Source: Hydrogenibacillus schlegelii | GTDB lineage: Bacteria > Bacillota > Bacilli > Thermicanales > DSM-22653 | Direction: 5' to 3' | Assembly (NCBI RefSeq): GCF_001653195.1 | Contig: NZ_JXBB01000010.1 | Location: forward strand, 1 to 41,263 | DNA: 41,263 nucleotides | Part shown: positions 1-6,718 of the stretch, in pieces | Layout: each line of letters begins with the position of its first letter | Numbering within the stretch: the first letter of the stretch is position 1 | Translations under genes and position numbers: made by a program | Notes under the pieces: model-generated | Seen by the model: the letters and a program-made list of their open reading frames with translations, nothing else | Databases searched by the model: none | Told to the model about the DNA's origin: nothing

Positions 1-126
1 TATTGGCAGTGGAAGAAGGAACAACAGAAATCCACTGAGCCGGCCATGCTGCACGTTGTGAATGCCTGAGTGACCTGTCCTTTCATTCGCCGAAGAGGGC
101 AATTTACACATGATACTGGACTTGAT
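1..126 (+). mobile_element. probable right end of an insertion sequence with the tail of its transposase
   Basis: A reading frame is open from the first base and stops with TGA at 67-69, giving a 22-residue basic/polar tail (it begins YWQWKKEQQK). It is followed by about 55 noncoding bases containing AATTTACACATGATACTGGA. That kind of segment recalls the terminal region of IS256-type (Mutator) elements, where the transposase ends shortly before the inverted repeat. The element would end at about 126, directly against the stop codon of the next gene on the other strand. Only the edge of the element is visible, so the family is a guess; it could be the end of another gene. Confidence 0.3.
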
Positions 127-597
127 CTAAGTTTCCGTAGCCTGGGTGGCCGAATTCATCGTCACTTTAATTGAACTGGAGCTCAGCCCAGGAGAAAATT
201 TACCACTATTCGTCCCATCGGAAAAGTTTATTCCGTCACTGCTCGTCGCAACGACCGTCGCTCCGTCTTTTAGCTCCCAAGTAGTTGGAGGGCCTGCATT
301 GTATACAACCGTATACGTCTTTCCGGCCACTAAATTTAGAGGGTTCGTCGTATCAGGAGCGTAAGATTGCTCCTTTATGCGCTCACTAACGGTCTTTGCT
401 GAATTAATCACAGGATCAATTTTAAAGTATACATTATAGGTTTCGCTTGTCGTCTCTCCATTTGGCAAAATCGTCGGCGTACCGCTCAGCTGGACTTCCG
501 CCACCGCCGCCGCGACCGCCGTAAAGACACCGAACGGCAGGAACGCGAGCACCAGCGCCAGCGAGAGCACGATCGACAGCGCTTTGCTGCCTTTCAT
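127..597 (-). CDS. short exported protein, possibly a 3'-truncated surface protein
   Basis: The gene encodes 156 residues starting MKGSKALSIVLSLALVLAFL, a typical Sec signal peptide with cleavage probably after the AVAAA region near residue 31. The mature part is Thr/Ser/Asn-rich and beta-strand-like, with no catalytic motif I recognise. The start has a strong AGGAGG site 7 bases upstream. Exported proteins of this style in SLH-bearing Bacillota are usually much longer and carry anchor domains; none is present here. The stop codon lies at the inferred boundary of an insertion-sequence end, so the original C-terminus may have been lost. It could also be a complete small secreted protein. Base composition is visibly more AT-rich than the ureide operon next to it. 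Confidence 0.7.
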   Translation of the reverse strand: MKGSKALSIVLSLALVLAFLPFGVFTAVAAAVAEVQLSGTPTILPNGETTSETYNVYFKIDPVINSAKTVSERIKEQSYAPDTTNPLNLVAGKTYTVVYNAGPPTTWELKDGATVVATSSDGINFSDGTNSGKFSPGLSSSSIKVTMNSATQATET

Positions 598-748
598 CGC
601 CTGACCTCCTGTCTCCTCTGCCCGTTTTTTCTCGTTCTGCTTCGCTCTGTCGACCGGTCGCCACCCGCAAGAAGCGGCTCACCCCTCCTCCCACGCGCCT
701 TTGGCGCCGGCGCCTTTCATCCTTCGTCTGGCGCCGACACCCTGATTT

Positions 749-778
749 AGGATACCGAACCGCCCTCGGCGACGTCAA
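749..778 (-). promoter_or_regulatory. possible promoter of the exported-protein gene
   Basis: Reading the minus strand, TTGACG (778-773) and TATCCT (754-749) are separated by 18 bases, giving a fair sigma-A-type promoter. It would yield a leader of about 145 bases before the start at 597. The leader contains GGCGCC-rich inverted repeats near 695-735 that could fold. The promoter overlaps the outer arm of a large hairpin (751-825). This is a sequence match only. Confidence 0.3.
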
Positions 779-825
779 GTTTTGGAAGACATCCCTTGCG
801 TCTTCCGCGGCGAGGGCGGGGTATC
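751..825. other. long multi-segment hairpin (candidate structured RNA or regulatory element)
   Basis: Three nested stems can be drawn by eye. GATACC (751-756) pairs with 820-825. CCGCCCTCG (760-768) pairs perfectly with 811-819. GGAAGAC (784-790) pairs perfectly with 800-806 around a 9-base loop. A 3-base bulge (757-759) and an asymmetric internal loop separate the stems. Twenty-two base pairs in 75 bases, with the ends closing exactly, is more than expected for an unconstrained spacer. There is no T-run beside it, so a simple terminator is unlikely. I could not match it to a riboswitch consensus I know. It lies upstream of the exported-protein gene. Confidence 0.5.
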
Positions 826-956
826 GCTTGGTTCCGTAAGTGTTTAACGCATGACGCTCGAAAAGGTTTCGCTCTGCTCCCTGGAAGATGATTTATTTTA
901 GATGTTTTAGAGATGCCGCGCCCCACCGGGCACCCACTGAAGAATAGCCCGATCGA

Positions 957-986
957 CCGCGCGGTGCGCCCGGGCGCACCGCGCGG
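957..986. repeat. perfect 30-bp GC-rich palindrome
   Basis: Bases 957-971 (CCGCGCGGTGCGCCC) are the exact reverse complement of 972-986, with no central spacer and no mismatch. The palindrome lies in the gene-free stretch between the oppD fragment and the exported-protein gene. Without a loop or T-run it is not a canonical terminator. It could be a protein-binding site, a resolution site or an end of a lost element. Confidence 0.75.
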
Positions 987-1097
987 CGCCGAGTATTCCC
1001 GGGCGTACTCCCGACCGAGGGCGTTGTACCGGGCGGCGTGATGGCTCCAGCGGAGATGCTCGGCGGAAAGCGCCCGGTGGAGGGCGGCGCCGTGGTG

Positions 1098-1211
1098 CAC
1101 GGGATTGAGAGACGCCATCGGCTCCCGGAAGACCATCGCGATGGCGCTGCCGCGGATCTTCCGCATCTCAGGCTCGCGGAGCGCGAGAAGGTCCCGGCCT
1201 TCAAACTTCAA
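1098..1211 (-). pseudogene. fragment of an oligopeptide ABC transporter ATPase (OppD/DppD-like)
   Basis: Translating the minus strand from about 1211 gives a run containing [20 protein letters not shown] and EPMASLNPV. This matches the family segment around the Q-loop of OppD/DppD ATPases (EGxDLL, then MRKIRGxxIxMIFQEPMTSLNPV). The Q-loop glutamine is replaced by arginine (FREP). Neither the Walker A motif upstream nor the LSGG signature or Walker B downstream is present, and recognisable similarity fades after about 1098. The fragment begins inside the stop region of the DUF917 gene ending at 1201, as if a deletion fused the two. An oligopeptide-type ABC importer may once have followed the ureide operon. 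Confidence 0.75.
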
Positions 1212-2352
1212 GGTATTTCTCCTTCCCCTTCGGCACGCCGTAGCGGCGATAGTAGTCGGGAAAGCGCCGCTCGAGCGGCACGAAAGGCCACGGCAGGCCG
1301 AACGCTTGGGGGCCCCAGACGGCGAGGGCGGCATCGCTGCGCATGATCTCCGGCGTCGGGATGCCGATCACCCGGACCCGCTGGCCGTAGCGGAGCCGTT
1401 CGGTCGTGACGGCCATCCCGGTTTCGGCATCGAGGACGGCGATGAGATCGGGCACGATCGCGAGCACTTCTCCCTCCCGAACGGCCGCCAGGTTTTCGTT
1501 CTGAAAGCGGATGACGAGCGTCGCCCCGGCATCGGGGCCGAGACCGGCGATCGTCGCCTGTCCGACGGCAAAGCCGCCTTCCGTCCGCCGCTCGACGTCG
1601 ACGACCTTTCCTTCAAAGAGGGGGACGGCCCGGCCGTAGAGGGTCCCCTGCGTCGCTTCGGCGATCGCCTCCACCGGATCCTGACCCCGGTGCGGCGCCT
1701 GAAGGACCGCCTCACCGATGGCGATGGCCATCGAGATCGTCCGCCAGACGGCGGTGCGCTTGAAGTCCGCCCCGCGCATCGGATAGTCGACCAGGTGGGC
1801 GTGTCCGCCCATGCGGATCGTCAGGCCGCGGGCCAGCCATTCGAGACGAACGTTGTCCGGCGTCTCGAGGAGGACGGTCGAGCCGTGTTCGTCGGCCAGG
1901 GCCGCCGGCGTGCCGGAAAGCCCGTACACGTGGAAGGTCTCCATCTGAAGTTCCGGAAAGGCGCGCCCCATGCCGTCGCCGTCGACGACGGGAAGTCCGG
2001 TCCGGGCCGCGACGATGAACGGGATCATCGAATTGAGGCCGCCGCATTCGATCGGGCTCGTCGCATCCGCCCGGCGGCCGAGGCGCTGTTCCGCGGCCCG
2101 AAGGGCCCGCACGGCTTCGAGACCTTCCGGGATCTTTTCAATCATCACCGTCGGCGCGCCCATCATCGCCGTCGGCAGGACGAGGGCCTCGTCGTCCAGC
2201 GCTTCCGGATCGAGCAGGGTCACCGGGCCGTTTTCCCGGATCGCCTGTTCCGCCATGAGCCGGCCGATGTACGGATCGCCGCCGCCGCCGGTGCCGAGGA
2301 TGGCGGCGCCGACGGCGAGACTCTGAAGATCCTGGACGTCTACGGTGCGCAT
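1201..2352 (-). CDS. DUF917 family protein, second paralogue of the ureide module
   Basis: This 383-residue protein belongs to DUF917, a family found beside or fused to hydantoinase/oxoprolinase A subunits. It carries the glycine-rich [11 protein letters not shown] near residues 20-30, MMGAPT near 63-68 and a GGLNSMIP segment near 103-110. These are shared with the other copy at 3928-5025, showing the two are paralogues with the same domain order. There is no signal peptide or membrane segment, so it should be cytoplasmic. It starts 38 bases after the hydantoinase gene stop and is the last intact gene of the minus-strand operon. The biochemical role of DUF917 is not established. From context I infer a partner of the HyuA-type subunit, perhaps in place of HyuB. 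Confidence 0.88.
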   Translation of the reverse strand: MRTVDVQDLQSLAVGAAILGTGGGGDPYIGRLMAEQAIRENGPVTLLDPEALDDEALVLPTAMMGAPTVMIEKIPEGLEAVRALRAAEQRLGRRADATSPIECGGLNSMIPFIVAARTGLPVVDGDGMGRAFPELQMETFHVYGLSGTPAALADEHGSTVLLETPDNVRLEWLARGLTIRMGGHAHLVDYPMRGADFKRTAVWRTISMAIAIGEAVLQAPHRGQDPVEAIAEATQGTLYGRAVPLFEGKVVDVERRTEGGFAVGQATIAGLGPDAGATLVIRFQNENLAAVREGEVLAIVPDLIAVLDAETGMAVTTERLRYGQRVRVIGIPTPEIMRSDAALAVWGPQAFGLPWPFVPLERRFPDYYRRYGVPKGKEKYLEV

Positions 2353-2390
2353 CGAACCCCTCCTTGCTTCCCGGCCTTGGGGCCGGCCGA

Positions 2391-3950
2391 TCAGAGGCGC
2401 CGGAGGGCCCCGGCGGCCTTCACCTTGATCCGGACGGCGTTGCCGGGAAGATACGCCAGCGGGACTTCTTCGACTTCGATCACCTCGACCGTGTCCGGGT
2501 CGGCGCCGGCGCGGACCGCCTCATCGATGGCCATCTCCCGCGCTTCCCGAAGCGCCTCATCCCGCCGGCGGCCGTCGAGGGAAAAGAGGCGATCGACCGT
2601 TCCCGAGACCTGGGAGATCGCCGCCCCGACGGCGTTGGCCACCTCGTAGTGCTCGGGCCGGACGATCGGGGCGATCCCTGCCATGCGCTCCGGAAGCAGC
2701 ACGCTTCCGCCGCCGACGAGAATCGCCGGCACGTCTCCGGCTCTCGTCTTGATCCGATCGACGGCTTCTTCCACCATCCGGACGGCCCGGCGATGGATCG
2801 CTTCGATCTCGGCTTCCGACAGGCCGACCCGGGCAGGATCGCCGAGCCGAAGCAGCCCACGGGCGACGGCGATGTCCGTGAGGGTGAGCTCCTCGCCGCC
2901 GAAGATGCGGGCCCGGCGGACGATGTGGCTGCCGACGCTCTCGGGGCCGATGCGAATCGTCCCTTTCGCATCGCGGCGAACGATCGACCCGCCGCCGAGG
3001 CCGATGGAGATCAGATCCGGCATGCGGAAGTTGGTTCGGACGCCCCCGATCTCGACGGCGACGGCCGACTCCCGGGGAAAACCGTTCTGGAGCACCCCGA
3101 CGTCGGTGCTCGTCCCGCCGACGTCGATGACGACGGCATCCTTCAGGCCGGACAGGTACCCCGCCCCGCGCATGCTGTTCGTCGGCCCGCTGGCGACGGT
3201 GAGGATCGGGTAACGCTGTGCGTACTCGAGCGACATGAGCGTGCCGTCGTTCTGGGCGAGAAAGAGTTCTCCCCGAATGCCGAGCGAGCGCATGGCGGTC
3301 GTAAAGGCTTCGATCACCCGTCGGGCGACGTCGCTCACGGCCGCATTCAGGATCGTCGCGTTTTCCCGTTCCAGGAGGCCGACGCTTCCGAGTTCGTGCG
3401 ACAGCGACACGCTCACCCGGTCGCCCGCAAGCGCGTCGATGATCTCTTGCACCCGGCGCTCATCGTCATGGCGGACCGGCGAAAAGACGGCGGTGACGGC
3501 AAAGGCGCGAAGTCCGGCATCGAGCGCCTCGGTGACGAACCGGCGGACCGCTTCGGCATCGAACGACGAAATCGGTCGGCCGTCAAATTCCACGCCGCCG
3601 GGAAGAATCGCCGTTTTCCCGCGGATGACCGCCCGGATGTCGTCCGGCCAGTCGCTGAGCGGCGGGATGGCGGTCGTCGCCGGAGCGCCGAGCCGAAGGA
3701 TCGCCACCGGGAGCAGCCCTTTTCGTTCGATGATCGCGTTCGTCACCTGGGTGGTGCCCAGCATGACGTAGGCGAGGTGCGACGGGTCGAGTCCCGCTTC
3801 GGCGAGGACGCGCCGGGTGACTTCGACGACGCCGGTCAGGACGTCCTCGGTGACCGGCGTCTTGGCCTTGGCGATGACCCGATCCCGTTCGTCCAGAATG
3901 ACGGCATCGGTGTTGGTGCCGCCGACGTCAATCCCGAGGCGATACGCCAT
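2391..3950 (-). CDS. hydantoinase/oxoprolinase A-type ATPase subunit (HyuA-like)
   Basis: The 519-residue protein belongs to the HyuA/OplAH A-subunit family (ASKHA-fold ATP-dependent cyclic amidases). GIDVGGTNTDAV near residues 8-19 is the N-terminal phosphate-binding motif. VIDVGGTSTDVG near the middle is the second ATP motif, and LVGGGSVLLP lies toward the C-terminus. Family members open 5-oxoproline or hydantoin rings, or carboxylate ketones, usually with a HyuB subunit. No hyuB is present in this window; DUF917 genes lie on both sides instead. I chose the ATG at 3948-3950 (GAGGAAGG 8 bases upstream); an ATG at 3954-3956 is possible. The start overlaps the upstream DUF917 gene by 23 bases, implying translational coupling. 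The length is short for HyuA (often about 680). Confidence 0.9.
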   Translation of the reverse strand: MAYRLGIDVGGTNTDAVILDERDRVIAKAKTPVTEDVLTGVVEVTRRVLAEAGLDPSHLAYVMLGTTQVTNAIIERKGLLPVAILRLGAPATTAIPPLSDWPDDIRAVIRGKTAILPGGVEFDGRPISSFDAEAVRRFVTEALDAGLRAFAVTAVFSPVRHDDERRVQEIIDALAGDRVSVSLSHELGSVGLLERENATILNAAVSDVARRVIEAFTTAMRSLGIRGELFLAQNDGTLMSLEYAQRYPILTVASGPTNSMRGAGYLSGLKDAVVIDVGGTSTDVGVLQNGFPRESAVAVEIGGVRTNFRMPDLISIGLGGGSIVRRDAKGTIRIGPESVGSHIVRRARIFGGEELTLTDIAVARGLLRLGDPARVGLSEAEIEAIHRRAVRMVEEAVDRIKTRAGDVPAILVGGGSVLLPERMAGIAPIVRPEHYEVANAVGAAISQVSGTVDRLFSLDGRRRDEALREAREMAIDEAVRAGADPDTVEVIEVEEVPLAYLPGNAVRIKVKAAGALRRL

Positions 3951-5025
3951 CTTCATCCCCTTCCTCGATCGGCACGTAGTCGAACGGATAGCCGAAGGCG
4001 GCCGGCCCGACCGTCTCAAGGCCGGCCGGGGTCCGCCAGATGGGGTCGGCCGGAAGGCCGAGAACGGTAACCCGCTGACCGTAGGCCAGCCCTTCCGTCG
4101 GAATCGGCGTGAGCGTCTCGGCATCCAGCACGGCGATGAGATCGGGCACCATCGCCGTCGGGACCCCGTCCCGGATGGCGACGAGGTGCTCGTTCTGAAA
4201 TTCGAGCCTGAGCACCGATCCGCGGTCGGTTCCGTGCCCTTCCAAGGTGGCCGTGCCGCGGGCAAAGCCCCCTTCGGTCCGCCGGAGGACGTCGACGACC
4301 TTGCCGCGGAAAAGGACGCGGCCGCCGGCGACGGCCAAGAGCGCGTCGAGGGGCGATGTGCCGGCCGGCGGGCGCAGGATGGCCCGACCGATGGCGGCGG
4401 CCTTCGCCAGGGTGCCCCGAATGACGGCCCGACGGGCGTCCGCCACGGTCATCGGATAAAGGGCGATGATGGACGAGCCGCCCATGGCGATCGTCGCCGT
4501 ACGGCTCAACCGTTCCGTCCACCCGTTGTCGATCGTCTCCAACAAAAGCGCATTGCCTTTTTCATCGACGAGGGCCATCGGCGTCGCCGAAATGCCGCTT
4601 AAGTGCATCGAGGTCATCGGAATCTCCGGAAAGGCCCGGCCCATGCCGTCGGCATCGAGGAGCGGCAAGCGGAGTTGTGCCGCGGCAAACAGCGGGATCA
4701 TCGAATTGATGCCGCCGGCTTCGGCGGACATGAGCGCCACGACGGGCCGGTTCAGGTACGCTTCGATGGAACGGACGACCCGCTCCACTTCCCGGCCGCT
4801 CGGGATTTTTTCCACCAGCACCGTGGGCGCGCCCATCATGGCCACCGGAAGGACCAGCCCGGCTTCCGGCAGTTCCTCGAGTTCCACAAGATGGACCGGA
4901 CCATGGCGGCGGATCGCTTCCCGGGCCATCAGGTAACCGATGTACGGATCGCCGCCGCCGCCGGCCCCGAGCACCGTGGCGCCGACGGCGATCTCCCGGA
5001 GCTGGGCTTCATCGATGACGCCCAT
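3928..5025 (-). CDS. DUF917 family protein, first paralogue of the ureide module
   Basis: This 365-residue cytoplasmic protein has the DUF917 hallmarks [11 protein letters not shown] near residues 20-30, MMGAPT near 63-68 and EAGGINSMIP near 102-111. It clearly resembles the copy at 1201-2352 but has diverged throughout and lacks that copy's extended C-terminal tail. It is the second gene of the operon, 63 bases after the permease stop, and its end overlaps the hydantoinase start. A good GGAGAT ribosome binding site precedes the ATG at 5025. Two different DUF917 proteins flanking one HyuA suggest a hetero-oligomer, but no activity is known for the family. Confidence 0.88.
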   Translation of the reverse strand: MGVIDEAQLREIAVGATVLGAGGGGDPYIGYLMAREAIRRHGPVHLVELEELPEAGLVLPVAMMGAPTVLVEKIPSGREVERVVRSIEAYLNRPVVALMSAEAGGINSMIPLFAAAQLRLPLLDADGMGRAFPEIPMTSMHLSGISATPMALVDEKGNALLLETIDNGWTERLSRTATIAMGGSSIIALYPMTVADARRAVIRGTLAKAAAIGRAILRPPAGTSPLDALLAVAGGRVLFRGKVVDVLRRTEGGFARGTATLEGHGTDRGSVLRLEFQNEHLVAIRDGVPTAMVPDLIAVLDAETLTPIPTEGLAYGQRVTVLGLPADPIWRTPAGLETVGPAAFGYPFDYVPIEEGDEDGVSPRD

Positions 5026-5088
5026 GGGCGATCTCCTTTCAGGATTTTTCTCGCGATTTCGCTTTCAACGATCGGTCTTTCAACCTCT

Positions 5089-6435
5089 TCAGCTTTCGAC
5101 TTCCCGGAAATGCTGGCTCCCGCTTGTGAAAGCGCTCCACAGTTTCATGAGCAGGTAGTAGAGAAGCCCCGATACGATCAGGGCGTTGAGCGCCGGGATG
5201 CCCCAGCCCACCTTGTAGCCGATGATCGAGGCGGCGATCCAGGTGATGAGCATGATCGGGTTCCACGCTTCCACCCGCCGCGGGAGAACGCCGCGAGCCC
5301 GGCTGGCTTCCAGCTCGGCCCGATAGCGCCGGAGGAAGAAATAATCGACGATCATGATCCCGGCGAGAGGCGGAATGGTGACGCCCAGCAGCGTGAGGAA
5401 ACCGACGAATCGATCGAGGATGCCGAGGGCCGAAAGGGCCGTGCCGAGCACGCCGACGACGACGGTGATCAGGCCGCGGTTGACCTTTTTGTTCCAGACG
5501 GTGTCCAGGATGTTGACGATGCCGAGCGATGAAGAATACAGGTTCCAGTCGTTGATCTTGAGGGTGGCGGTGATGAGGATGAGCGTCCCGATGACGCCGC
5601 TCGTCGAGGTGACGATGTGGATGATGTCGGCGCTTTTGACGGCATGGGCCAGAAGAACCCCGATGAGCCCGATGAGGTATTCGCCCAGCGTGATGCCGAC
5701 GACGGTTTGCTTGACGACGTCCCAGGGGCTTCGGTTGAAGCGGGTCATGTCCGGCGTGATGACGGCCCCGACGATAAACCCGCCCGCCACCAGCGTCGTT
5801 CCGGCGGCGAGGCTGAGCGGTTCTCCCGGCGGCGGGGAAGCGATGAGCTCGGCCAGAGAATGTTCCCTCAGGGCGCTTAGGATGGACGCTCCGGCCAGGA
5901 GCAAAAAGGCCGGGACGGTGATGTAGGCGGTCCACGCCATCGAGAGAAAACCGTAAATCACGATCAGGGTGACCGCCATCCCCGTGATGATGGACCAGGC
6001 CCAGACCGGGAGCCCGCCGATCAGGCTGTGGATCCCCTGGGCGAAGACCGCATTCTGCACGCCGAACCATCCGATGAGGCTGACCGCCACGACGAGGCCG
6101 ATGATCGCCGAGCCGTACCGGCCGAATCCCGTCCACCGGCCGAGCACCGTCGTGCTGAGCCCTTCCCGCTGTCCGGCGATCCCGGTCAGAATGGAGACGA
6201 TCTCCAGGATGACCGCCCCGAGCGTCAGCGCCCAGAACGCGCTCCAGAACGTCATGCCGAAGCCGAGCGTCGCCCCGAGCAAAAACTGCGAAAGCGCCGA
6301 AAGCTGGCCGAATCGCTGCACCGCGACGCTCCACCAGGAATACCGCGCCGCTTCGGGTACCCGCGTAAGCGCGTAGTCATCCCGGCCGACCTCCCGCCCG
6401 AGTTCGGGTTGAGGAGCCGAAGGAACCGATTGCAT
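5089..6435 (-). CDS. NCS1-family nucleobase/hydantoin-type permease
   Basis: The 448-residue integral membrane protein has about twelve hydrophobic segments. It has a conserved N-terminal block (ARYSWWSVAVQRFGQLSALS), a GWFGVQ motif after the third segment, and ITPDMTRFNR in the central loop, characteristic of the cytosine/hydantoin permease family (CodB, PurP, Mhp1). These are proton- or sodium-coupled importers of cytosine, purines, allantoin or hydantoins. It is the first gene of the operon with the DUF917/HyuA genes. That favours a cyclic ureide such as hydantoin, although the substrate cannot be read from sequence alone. AGGTGGGAGG lies directly upstream of the ATG. The C-terminus is short and basic. 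Confidence 0.92.
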   Translation of the reverse strand: MQSVPSAPQPELGREVGRDDYALTRVPEAARYSWWSVAVQRFGQLSALSQFLLGATLGFGMTFWSAFWALTLGAVILEIVSILTGIAGQREGLSTTVLGRWTGFGRYGSAIIGLVVAVSLIGWFGVQNAVFAQGIHSLIGGLPVWAWSIITGMAVTLIVIYGFLSMAWTAYITVPAFLLLAGASILSALREHSLAELIASPPPGEPLSLAAGTTLVAGGFIVGAVITPDMTRFNRSPWDVVKQTVVGITLGEYLIGLIGVLLAHAVKSADIIHIVTSTSGVIGTLILITATLKINDWNLYSSSLGIVNILDTVWNKKVNRGLITVVVGVLGTALSALGILDRFVGFLTLLGVTIPPLAGIMIVDYFFLRRYRAELEASRARGVLPRRVEAWNPIMLITWIAASIIGYKVGWGIPALNALIVSGLLYYLLMKLWSAFTSGSQHFREVES

Positions 6436-6544
6436 CTCCCTCCCACCTTTCTGTTTTGTTTGTCTTGTATCCTAAGGGAAAAATCGCGGAATGGGATTGT
6501 TCTTTCGGGAAAATCATTTCGCCATTTTTGTGCGTACAGAACAA

Positions 6545-6574
6545 ATGCGGCGGAACGAAGAGATTCCGCCGCAT
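6545..6574 (-). terminator. hairpin between pucR and the permease operon, likely pucR terminator
   Basis: ATGCGGCGGAA (6545-6555) is the exact reverse complement of 6564-6574, with an 8-base loop. On the minus strand the hairpin is followed by TTTGTTCTGT, so it can act as an intrinsic terminator for pucR, whose stop is about 145 bases upstream. It also sits about 110 bases upstream of the permease start, where an operator would be expected, so a regulatory role is an alternative. Confidence 0.6.
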
Positions 6575-6615
6575 GATGGCTCGCTTGAGGGGACTGGGAA
6601 TTTTGGAATCGGAAC

Positions 6616-6642
6616 GGGATGTCGCGGGAGGGATGTCGCGGG
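6616..6642. repeat. 13-bp tandem direct repeat upstream of the permease operon
   Basis: GGGATGTCGCGGG occurs at 6616-6628 and again at 6630-6642, one base apart. This lies in the noncoding stretch between the pucR stop and the permease promoter region. Spaced direct repeats with a 14-base period could be regulator contacts, but no consensus I know for PucR matches. Confidence 0.4.
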
Positions 6643-6718
6643 CACGGGGAGGGGAATTCGCGGGGCGACGCTTTTTAGCTCTTTTGGGCTGAGAATATGC
6701 GGGACGACGAGGGAGCGT

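Noticed and set aside
296-315. TTGTATACAA-like sequence resembling the GntR operator
   Set aside because: It lies inside the coding sequence of the exported protein and has no promoter beside it; a chance match is likely.
784-806. Reading the inner hairpin as a cyclic-di-GMP riboswitch
   Set aside because: It contains ACGCAAGGG-like bases but lacks the conserved GEMM stems and spacing; I kept it as an unassigned structure.
1105-2649. Long plus-strand open frame opposite the DUF917 and hydantoinase genes
   Set aside because: It lies antisense to genes with clear family motifs; its translation is Arg/Asp/Pro-rich and low in hydrophobic residues, typical of a shadow frame in high-GC DNA.
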